From Hevea brasiliensis (taxonomy: Eukaryota; Streptophyta; Magnoliopsida; Malpighiales; Euphorbiaceae), in the NCBI RefSeq assembly GCF_030052815.1, contig NC_079498.1, positions 85,298,992 to 85,362,991 of the forward strand: a stretch of DNA of 64,000 nucleotides, in the 5' to 3' direction. The translations under genes and the position numbers were made by a program. Numbering within the stretch: the first letter of the stretch is position 1; every line of letters begins with the position of its first letter. This document shows positions 54,900 to 64,000 of this stretch, piece after piece. The notes under the pieces are model-generated. The model was given only the letters and a program-made list of their open reading frames with translations. It made no database searches and was not told where the DNA came from.

Positions 54900-57214
54900 T
54901 GTAACACCCCTATTTCCATAGCCTGATACATTTTACTATTCCAGTGACTGGTGTCAGTCCGGACAAGTAAGAGAAGTAGAACCACATCTAAGACACCTAG
55001 ATAAGCCCTGAACACAAATAATTAGTAATTGCCAAATAGTTAAGTATAAAGAAGAAAAACAGAACACAAGAAGTTAAATGAGCCGGGAGTCATAGCGATA
55101 GGTGAACTTTTCGGGAATGACTGCAAGGTCAGTCTAAACTCAAATTTCGAACTGTAAAATGTGACGCTTTGGTCCTTAAGACAATTGCGAACACAGTGAA
55201 AAAGAGAAAATTACGAAAAAGAATTGTTAAGCAGGTCAAATAATTAGGTCAAGGATCCGAAAGAAATATTGAATTACTTACAAATCAGATCGAATCATGA
55301 GGGGTAATTTAGTCAATTCACTCAGAGTCGACTCCTAACCTAATCGCCTAATAAAATTGGAGAAAAGAAAATTTCTGGATCAAGAATTAAATTAAAAAAC
55401 TAATGAAAAAATAAATGAAAAAGAAAAAGAAAGAAAAGAAAAAGTTTATTTGCATCATGCATGACATAAGCATGATGCAATAAATCTAATATTTAAAAAT
55501 TGAATTTTGTGGGATAATTATGTATTAATAATGTTAAAAATTTAAAAGAAACAAAATTGTTTCCTTTCTTCTTCATTCACCCATCAACACACTCTCTCTC
55601 TCATCTTTCTCTCATTTTTTTCTACTTCCACCATTGAAGCTCACTTTCAAAGCTTCCTCACCCCTAAAATTAGCCATTAATATTATATTTTCCTTAAGTA
55701 AAGTCTTGCTATTTGGTTTGAATAGAGAGTTTGGGAACAAGAAAGATAAAAAAAAGTGAAGAATTGAGGACACAAATTCTGCTCACTTAAGGTAAGTAAT
55801 TGAATTTGGAAATCTTAGTTTATTTGTTGTGTTTGTATCTTAATTAAATTAGAAATCAACTTAAAATAAAAAAAAAAACAATTATTGAGGGACCAAACAT
55901 GAAATTCATCCAGCTAGGGTTAGGGTTTGATATGAATGAGTTTGATGGTTTTGAATGATTATTTGAGGTGAATTAGGTGTGTAGAACATGAATACACACT
56001 TTAAATTGCATTAGATTGAACTTTATGTGTAGCTAGGGTTTTAATATGTGAAAAATTGAAGAAAATTTTGAGAATTAGCCAAATGATGTTATTGACCTTA
56101 TTTGAGTTGAGAAATGGTCAATTGTGACCATTTGTGGTGTGTGTGAATTGTTGGAAACAAGTTCCAATTCGGATTGGTGAGGGTCAATCATGTAATTTTG
56201 ACTCCAGGTCATTTCGAGGACCAAAATTGAAAATTTACCAACCCAATTGGTGTAAGGCCAACTAGGAATGAAACTAGACACAAAATGACACATTTTTCAT
56301 TTAGGAACCATGCCCAGAAAGTGACCATAACTTAGTGAACAATTAGGCCAAATCCAGAATTGGGCAAACTGACCTGTACAAAAATGACAAAATGAACAGT
56401 AGTTACGTAAATGGCCATAACTTGGTCTAGGAAGGTCCAAATAACCTGAGACATAGCCCTACAACTTTTATGAAGAAAATAGACCCAAATTTTGACCATA
56501 ACCTATTTGAAAAACTACCTGCACTCAATGTATAAAAATTGCCATAATCCAGAATTTGCCCAGCATTCTGGGTAACACCAAATCCGACCAGCCATGTTCA
56601 AATGGCTGTAACTTAGGCTACAAAACTCCAAATGGAGTGATTCAAAAAGGCAAATAAAGTTAAGACAATAAGGAACAACTTCTATGAAGAAAACTTAGCC
56701 AAATTATCATAGCAACATGACCAATGGAACAGTGCAAGACAGAACGCCAAAACTGAAAAATTTGAAATTTGTGCCTAAGAGACTTGAAGTTTGAGGAAAT
56801 AACCAAAACCAACAAATTAGGTAACCAAAATGTGGTATGTGGGTGAAATTAGAATTCCCATACCTATTAAGTATTAGAAAGTCAACAAATTGACTTGAAT
56901 AGTATCGTGAATAGTAACCCGAAGTGTAAATTTTAATGAATATCAAGTTTAGCATATTAAAGCTAGGTATAAATAGATTTGAATTTATTTTTGGATTTAT
57001 GATAAATTATGATACTAAAACACTGTGAAATTATGTGTTTCAATAAAAGAATAATACTGGAAAGAACCCAAGTATCGAAATGCCACAATAAGAGGGCTAC
57101 CTGTGATAAGGTTTGTGCACAACATAGAAAATTTTGTAAATTTTTCTTCCTGCAAATTGTTTTGGAATAAATTGTGATATTAAATTATGATTTGAATCGT
57201 ATTGAAATGTTTAT
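54900..57214 (+). mobile_element. Divergent Tekay-type LTR, truncated by the assembly gap
   Basis: It starts TGTAACACCCC and follows the same plan as the other Tekay LTRs: GGTGTCAGTCCGGAC near 54950, TTAAATGAGCCGGGAG near 55074, and the modules at 56243-56310 (CCAATTGGTGTAAGGCC then GGAACCATGCCCAG) and 56610-56690 (ACTCCAAATGGAGTGATTC then AAGGAACAACTT). The right end is lost in the N run. Whether it is solo or part of an element cannot be told. Confidence 0.75.
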
Positions 57215-57227
57215 NNNNNNNNNNNNN
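57215..57227. other. Assembly gap (13 N)
   Basis: A run of 13 undetermined bases. The sequence after it restarts inside a second copy of the Tat 3' region, so the two sides are not shown to be adjacent. Confidence 1.
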
Positions 57228-57346
57228 AACAAGGCCATAGGTCAAGTCTTGCAACTCGTCCTCCATTCGTCATTGGTCTTGAGGATTCTTAAGTACACTT
57301 CATTGGGAAGAACTTCTTGTGTCCGGATTGGGCTTGCTTTGTAAGT

Positions 57347-58450
57347 GCAATTTAAATTTCCTGTTATCAACCTCTGGTTCCTTAATCTAAGTTGATTTTA
57401 ATTTCCCGCATTTAAATTTCCTTTTATCAACCTCTGGTTCCTTGATCTAATGTTGATTTTACTTTCCTGCAATTTACATTTCTTATTATCAACCTCTGGT
57501 TCCTTGATCTAAGTTGATTTTACTTTCCTGCAATTTAAATTTCCTGTTATCAACCTCTGGTTCCTTGATCTAAGTTGATTTTACTTTCCTGCAATTTACA
57601 TTTCCTGTTATCAACCTCTGGTTCCTTGATCTAAGTTGATTTTACTTTCCTGCAATTTACATTTCCTGTTATCAACCTCTGGTTCCTTGATCTAAGTTGA
57701 TTTTACTTTCCTGCAATTTACATTTCCTGTTATCAACCTCTGGTTCCTTGATCTAAGTTGATTTTACTTTCCTGCAATTTACATTTCCTGTTATCAACCT
57801 CTGGTTCCTTGTTCTAAGTTGATTTTACTTTCCAGCAATTTAAATTTCCTGTTATCAACCTCTGGTTCCTTGATCTAAGTTGATTTTACTTTCCTGCAAT
57901 TTACATTTCCTGTTATCAATCTCTGGTTCCTTGATCTAAGTTGATTTTACTTTCCTGCAATTTACATTTCCTGTTATCAACCTCTGGTTCCTTGATCTAA
58001 GTTGATTTTACTTTCCTGCAATTTACATTTCCTGTTATCAACCTCTGGCTCCTTGATCTAAGTTGATTTTACCTTCCTGCAATTTACATTTCCTGTTATC
58101 AACCTCTGGTTCCTTGATCCAAGTTGATTTTAATTTCCTGCAAATTACATTTCCTGTTATCAACCTCTGGTTCCTTGATCTAAGTTGATTTTAATTTCCA
58201 GCAATTTACATTTTCTGTTATCAACCTCTGGTTCCTTGATCTAAGTTGATTTTAATTTCCTGCATTTAAATTTCTTATTGTCGACCTCTGGTTCCTTGAT
58301 CTAAGTCGATTTTAATTTCTAGCAATTTATATTTCTTGTTGTCGACCTCTGGTTCCTTGGTCTAAGTCGATTTTAATTTCTAGCAATTTACATTTCCTGT
58401 TGTCGACCTCTGGTTCATTGATCCAAGTTGATTTTAATTTTCTAGTCTTT
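57347..58450 (+). repeat. 61 bp tandem array, second copy, about 18 units
   Basis: Same unit and same left and right edge variants as 4818-5735, with about three additional central units. The right-hand GTCGACC variants are retained. Confidence 0.9.
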
Positions 58451-59149
58451 TAACTTCTGTTGCCTATCTTTAGGTCACTGATTTAGGTATGCTTTAGTTC
58501 CCTAACTTCGAACACCTAATCATCCAAAATATGAGTCTGAATCTTTACATAATTCCTACACGGAAATTTTTCCTTTAATAGAAATTATGTAAAGAGGGGC
58601 ATTATCGACACCATATTTTGGCGATACCTAATCAATAAACTTGAAACCGATTCCTAGCACTATGTCTCTCCTTGCCATTTAACCACGATTCGATCTCTCT
58701 TGACAGAGAATTGAGTCAACGCTAAGCCTTACCAGTCTCTCAAATCATTCACCGATCTCTCAAGCCAATTGTCGAATATCCTGACCAGTTAACTATATTC
58801 CCGATCTCTCTTGTCAGACAAGATTAAATTAACACTAGATCCTTGCTACCAGTATTCATGGTGACCTCCTTTTAAAAGTTTAGGAATAATCGAGCTAAGC
58901 TTCTAATTCGGTTTAATGAAGATCCCGATCTTAGATGTTCAAGCCAAATTTTCAATTAAGTTCTGTTTAACGTTGGTTCTTTACCAATCTCATGCATATT
59001 GTGTTTTCCGATCTCTCATACTTAGGATAATAATCGCTTCCAGTTATTTCAATACACTCAGACAAACAAGGGTGTAGAAATTTTCCAATCACAACCATTC
59101 ATCGAACAAAAAGGCATTCTATTTCATTTCATTGCAAAATTTGTACAAG

Positions 59150-60945
59150 TTATTCGGCTGGGGGATCACCCCCAGCCTGATCTACATTTCGCTCATCCTC
59201 TCCCTCCTCTTCACTATCCTCACCCTCGCCCCCGGGAGCCAGGTCAGCCATCCAAGAGAAGTCCTCTTCTGGGTAACGCTTCTGGAGTTCGGCAAAGAGG
59301 TCCTTGTGAGCATTCACATAGGCACCAGCTATCCCTGTCACCATTTCTTCGTCTTTCGCCTTAAGCTCCTCGATAAGTTGAGCAACCTGAGAAGCTTCGT
59401 TGGCCCGGAGCGCCCGGACTTCCTCGAGAGCACGATCCCTTTCGGCGAACATGATTACGTTCGGCCACTGTCTTCATAGAACTTCGCCGCCTCAACTTGA
59501 GATATGTAATCACGAGTGGATGCAAGTTGGGATCGGAGGAAGTCACTTCGATTCTTCTTCTCGACCTCCTTGCCCAGCGATGAGCCTTTTCCCAAACTAT
59601 GGTCAGTTCACGGACACTCCACGATCGAGCTCATGGATCAAGTCAAGATATCGTCAAGGTCGTCAGGATAGCTGTCCGATCCTCCCGGCGGATGGAAGAC
59701 CCCAAGACTTTGGCAAAACGGGTTCTCCGAACAGTCCGGTTATTCTTGAGGACTCGATCAACGTTTGGCGCCACGAGAAGAGGCTCACGGAAGATTGAGA
59801 AGGACCCCTTCGTGCTTGGAGCAAGCGGAAGGAGGTGGGGCGGGCTCTTCTGTTGAGGAGGAGATCGGACGGCTTGGTGATCGGCGCCCGAAGGTCGGGA
59901 CGCCTCCTGCGTCTCCCGGTTCATGGCGGGAGTTGAAGCTTTTCCGAACGCTTCATCTCCTTTATTTTCCGAGATCTCTCTTTCTTTCTTCCGCTGGAAC
60001 CCTCATCACCCGCCATACCGCACAAAGAAGAGGTCGTGAGATCGCTAAGGTCCTGAGATCGAGATGTAGAAAATACCGATCTTAGGTCGAGAGCGAGTTC
60101 GTGATCTTGGCGGTGAGCAAGCAGATGGTCAATGGTGCGGCTCGGCGATCCGCATCTAAACAGGAATACTTTTGAGTGGCAGCCTGATTCTTCATATCCA
60201 TCACTATTAAGCTTTCATACTGGCTCAGCGTAAGGCGCTGTGGAAGCAAGGGACCCTGGTGCCACCACCTACGGCGGAAGAACTCAAAGCAGGTCGAATT
60301 TTTGCTCCTCAGAATAAAGAAGTGGTTCTTCCAATTTTTAAGGGAGGAGGGCAGATCGGTGAAGAGCCCGCAATGAGGCTTCGCCTGAAAGAACCAGTGC
60401 TCGTCGTCCTTTCGGTGAGTTAGCCTGTGCAGTTCGGCGAACACCTTAGCCGTAGGTCTGATTCCCTTAGCTCGGCATAGACCTCGGAAGGCTACCAAGA
60501 TCCGCCACGAGTTAGGGTGAACTTGAGCAATGCACACCCGGTGAAGTTTTAGGACCTCCTTGAAGAAGTCATCCAGAGGGAACCGAAGACCGGCCTTTAA
60601 CTGTTCCTCGTATACGATAACCATGTCATTCTCTTCAAAGGAGTGATCGGCTCGGTGATCGCCGTGACACCGGATAAGTTCGTACGAATCAGGGCGAATA
60701 TTGTACTCCTGGCTAAACGATTGCAGATTAGATTCTTGCAAGATCGATGGCAGCTCATCCATAGGGAGATTCTCCCTCCCTGAAGAAGGTACGTGCCTTC
60801 ATGGTCCGATCCGCCCCCGAGCTGGAACGGAGACCCTAGGAGGTTCTGGTTGCGCGCTTGGCCTGACCACCTCTTCTTCGTTAGACGACCACAAGAACTG
60901 AATGGAAGGAGGACTCGCCGCTCTTTTACCCTCGGCACCGCTCAT
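59150..60945 (-). pseudogene. Antisense additional ORF in the Tat LTR, second and better preserved copy
   Basis: Minus strand, ATG at 60945 (MSGAEGKR), stop TAA at 59150-59152. A single open stretch 60762-60082 carries the central domain: LQESNLQSFSQEYN, YELIRCHGDH, FEENDMVIVYEEQLKAGLRF, HPNSWRILVAFRGLC, WFFQAKPHCG, LPSSLKNWKNHFFI. The C-terminal open stretch 59452-59150 (about 100 residues) has AERDRALEEVRALRANEASQ, an E/K-rich helix probably forming a coiled coil, KRYPEEDF and an acidic tail ending GGDPPAE. Frameshifts remain between 60082 and 59452 and near 60800. It matches the + strand relic 39794-41678, so the protein family spans two Tat subfamilies. Family: putative gypsy-type transposon domain; function unknown. 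Confidence 0.7.
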
Positions 60946-61101
60946 TTTCAAAGAAAATACAGAACTTAAACTAAAAAGAAGATCAAAGCCCTTACCGGAG
61001 TCTGATCGGCGTCAGAAGAACTCGAGTAAACGAGAGAACTTTGAGATTGTGAGCGAGAGATTGAAAATGACATACAGGAGCAAATGGCTAACCCCACACC
61101 C

Positions 61102-61132
61102 CTATTTATACTCGTCCGAGCATTTAATGCTC
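61102..61132 (-). promoter_or_regulatory. Promoter of the antisense ORF, second copy
   Basis: TATAAATAG on the minus strand (61102-61110) with the palindrome GAGCATTTAATGCTC upstream (61118-61132). Identical to 8383-8413. Confidence 0.65.
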
Positions 61133-61168
61133 ACGAGGTTCCAGGCGACCGCAAAATCCCTTGCGATA

Positions 61169-64000
61169 ATGGGGTTCAGGGGACCAGCCCCAACATCTTC
61201 TGCATGTCCGCATTGCCTGAAATGGCACAAGAGGGAATGTTAGAGAGTAATCGTGCTGCTTAAGATGTGGGTCGGAGAGCATCGATGAGGCGCCCACGTA
61301 GAACTACTACAGCTGCTCCAACACAAGCAGACAGACCTGCTCCTGCACCACAGAGGGGTAGAAAATCTGGCAAGTCTGAGGCTGTAGGACCATCACAGAG
61401 GCCTGCATCTGAGCCAACAGAGAGACCTGACAGCAGACCACCTGCAAGAGCTTATGCTATTAGAGCTCAGGAGGAGCAAGATGCCCCGGACGTCATCGAG
61501 TGCGTTTCTCCTCTACAATACACCTGTGCATGCATTGGTGGATCCAGGATCCACTCATTCATATATCTACATCAACCTACCCGTAGAAAGGGGGATACTA
61601 GTAGGGGAGAGTGACCAAGACATTCTGGTCACTAATCCATTGGGCCACAGTGTAATGGTGAACAAAGTATATAAGGGTTGCTCGTTAAGGATTCAGGGGT
61701 ATGAATTCTTAGCAGACCTGATTGAGTTGCCCTTCCACGAGTTTGACGTGATTTTGGGAATGGACTGGTTGTCACGTCATCAGGCAATAGTTGATTGCAA
61801 ATTGAAGAGAATTTCTTTGAAAACCCCTGAGGGTAATGAGATCATTGTTGTGGGGGAAAGGACAGATTTCTTGTCCAATGTCATCTCAGCCACAGTTGCA
61901 AGAAGAATGATGAGAAAAGGCTGTGAAGCCTACCTAGCACATGTGGTGGATACTAGGCAGGCTAAGCCAAACCTGAGTGATATACCCACAGTAAGAGACT
62001 TCCCAGTATTTCAAGAATTGCACAGTTTGCCGCCGTAAAGGCAAGTTGAATTTGTTATTGAGACCTGCACAAAGACCTATTTCCATTACTCCTTATAGGA
62101 TGGCACCCTTCGAATTGAGGGAGTTGAAAACTCGATTGCAAGAGTTGCTTGATAAGGATTCATACGCCCGATGTGTCACCATGGGGAGCTCCAATCTGTT
62201 TGTGAAAAGAAGGATGGGACTTTGAGGCTTTGTATTGATTCTGGCGATTGAATACAGTGACTGTGAAGAACAAATACCCGTTGCCTAGAATTGATGATCT
62301 GTTTGATCAGTTGAAGGGAGCAGGAGTATTTTCTAAGATTGATCTCAGATCAGGGTATCATCAGTTGAGGGTGAAGGATGTAGATGTGCCCAAGACTGCA
62401 TTCAGGACCCGATATGGGCATTATGAGTTTCTGGTGATGCCCTTTGGCCTAACAAATGCACCAGCGGCATTCATGGACCTTATGAACCGTATCTTCCATC
62501 CATACCTAGATCGGTTCGTAGTGGTCTTTATTGATGATATTTTGGTGTATTCCAAGACCAGGGAAGAACATGATGAGCATTTGAGGATTGTTCTGCAAAC
62601 CTTGAGAGAAAAGTTGTCTAAGTGTGACTTCTGGTTAAATGAGATTGCATTCCTTGGACACATAGTGTCAGCCGATGGGATTAGGGTGGATCCCAAGAAA
62701 ATAAAAGCAGTGATGGAATGGAAGCCTCCTAGAAATACAACTGAGGTCAGAAGCTTCTTGGGGCTAGCTGGGTATTCTGAAGATTTGTGAAGGATTTTCC
62801 TTAATAGCTGCTCCAATGACCAAGTTGTTACACAAGAATGTCGATTTGTTGGAATGACAAGTGTCGGACCAGTTTGAGAAGTTGAAGGCTATGTTGTGAG
62901 AGGCACCGGTGTTAACACCCGATGTCGGGAAAAGACTTCGTGGTCTGGTGATGCCTCTCATAATGGGCTAGGGTGTGTATTGATGCAAGAGGAAAGGTGG
63001 TCGCTTATGCTTCCGAGCGGCTAAGGCCACATGAATAGAATTACCCTACCCATGATCTAGAGCTGCGGCAATTATCTTCGCCTTGAAGATATGGAGGCAT
63101 TACTTGTATGGTGAAAAGTGCTACATTTACGGACCACAAAAGCGATATATTTGCCAACTCGGAGGAGCTCAACCTTGAAGCAGGCGATGGATTGAGTTCT
63201 GAAGGATTATGATTGTGTGATTGACTACCATCACAGGAAGGCAAATGTAGTTGCGGATGCTTTGGCGAAAAGTCCATCACGACTTTGAGATCATTGAATG
63301 CCGTCTATCTTTGATTCGAGATGGAGCTATTTTGGTGAGTTGCAAGTGAGGCCAAACACCTTCTGACAGATTTTAGATGGGCAAAAAGTAGATGAAAAGT
63401 TCTTGGCTATTATGAGCAAAATCCCGGAGGAAAAGCAAGCGACCATGAGGTGAAAGCGGATGGGTGTCAGTATTACAAAGGAAGGCGTGTGTACCGGATA
63501 ATGGGGAATTGAAGGCGATATTTTAAAAGAGGCACACACCGGTGTATATGCTATGCACCGGGAAGTACAAAGATGTATCATGATCTGAAGCTTGATATTG
63601 GTGGCACAGTATGAAGAAGGACATAGGCGACTACGTGACTAAATGCGACATGTCGACCAAGTCAAGCGAACATCAAGTTCCATCGGGTTTGCTACAGCCT
63701 ATACGCATACCTGAATGGAAATGGGATCGGGTCACCATGGATTTTGTAAGTGGTCTACCTCTCACCCGAAAGAAACATAATGCAGTATGGGTGATAGTTG
63801 ATAGATTGACCAAGTCAGCACACTTTACGCGATTAGGGTATTTACTCACTAGAAGTTAGCAGAATTGTATATCAGTGAGATAGTTAGATTGCATGGAATT
63901 CCACTTTCCATCATATCTGATCGAGACCCAAGGTTTACATCGAGATTTTGGAAAAAGTTGCATGTGTCCTTGGGTACACAACTCCACTTCAGCACAGCTT
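61169..64000 (+). pseudogene. Tekay gag remnant and pol, third copy (runs off the window)
   Basis: Zinc knuckle CPHCLKWHKREC (61207-61242). A better-preserved linker follows (about 61300-61450, rich in P, T, R and A). Protease DPGSTHSYI near 61538; RT with [10 protein letters not shown] near 62527; RNase H 62940-63260; integrase from about 63530, with MDFVSGLP near 63738. The ends of blocks 61990-62250 and 62780-63660 are full of small indels relative to the first copy. The stop at 63034 is shared with 10338. The integrase intron position lies just past the window end. Confidence 0.85.

Larger units (their letters stand above)
58604..61168 (+). mobile_element. Tat LTR, second copy
   Basis: It starts at TTATCGACACC (TGTCGACACC in the first copy; the change is at a CAGCTG site) after AAAGAGGGGC and ends GCGATA. 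The 12 bp inverted repeat before the polypurine tract is retained (58543-58594). Confidence 0.8.
57228..64000 (+). repeat. Second copy of 4696-11324 (segmental, allelic or assembly duplication)
   Basis: The entire order (61 bp array, polypurine tract, Tat LTR with antisense ORF, Tat-Tekay junction, Tekay gag remnant, protease to integrase) is repeated. Private lesions are shared: the GCGATA LTR end, the exact junction, and the CAG to TAG stop (here 63034-63036). The array has about three more units. The remaining differences are mostly small indels. Confidence 0.9.

Overview
This is repeat-rich intergenic chromatin from a plant nuclear genome, most likely a eudicot; I do not assign a species. 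The evidence is the retroelement mix: a Tat/Ogre-type Ty3/gypsy element with two RNase H domains and an intron, Tekay/Del-type chromoviruses with about 3 kb LTRs, a SIRE-like Ty1/copia element, a second copia element and an L1-type LINE carrying an RNase H domain. I see no intact host gene. The only host-derived coding sequence I recognise is a fragment of ribosomal protein L14. Every retroelement polyprotein here is broken.

Layout. 1-8449: 3' half of a Tat element on + (protease-side exon, 180 bp intron, RT-RNaseH-archaeal-type RNaseH-integrase, a non-coding 3' region with six alike RNA hairpins and a 61 bp tandem array, polypurine tract, and a 2.56 kb LTR carrying an antisense ORF with its own TATA promoter). 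It sits in the gag of a Tekay element. 8450-23162: Tekay composite, internal-LTR-internal-LTR, with the central LTR shared. 23163-24987: 3' part of another Tat LTR, its primer-binding site and leader. 24988-38277: SIRE-like copia with near-perfect 5 bp target duplications; its 5' LTR holds a chimeric chromovirus fragment and its RT holds a 3.5 kb Tekay-type solo LTR with perfect GAAAC duplications. 38278-42529: degenerate Tat LTR material in reverse orientation, with two relics of the antisense-ORF module on + and the RPL14 fragment. 43145-50035: 5'-truncated LINE split by a 4.3 kb copia element. 50036-54899: AT-rich, with a TA microsatellite, inverted AT-rich arms, a purine tract and a CACTA-like end. 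54900-57214: start of a divergent Tekay-type LTR, cut by a 13-N gap. 57228-64000: a second copy of 4696-11324.

How the parts work together. The nested order gives relative ages: the LINE, SIRE element and left Tekay element were present before the elements that split them. The Tat LTR combines sense retroelement functions with an antisense gene driven by a conserved promoter, and the Tat 3' region carries RNA structure plus an expandable satellite-like array. The stretch after the gap shares private lesions with the first copy, so it is a segmental duplicate, an alternative haplotype or an assembly duplication. Many differences between the copies are small indels at CAG/CTG sites, which looks like base-calling error at methylated CHG sites; some apparent frameshifts may therefore not be real.
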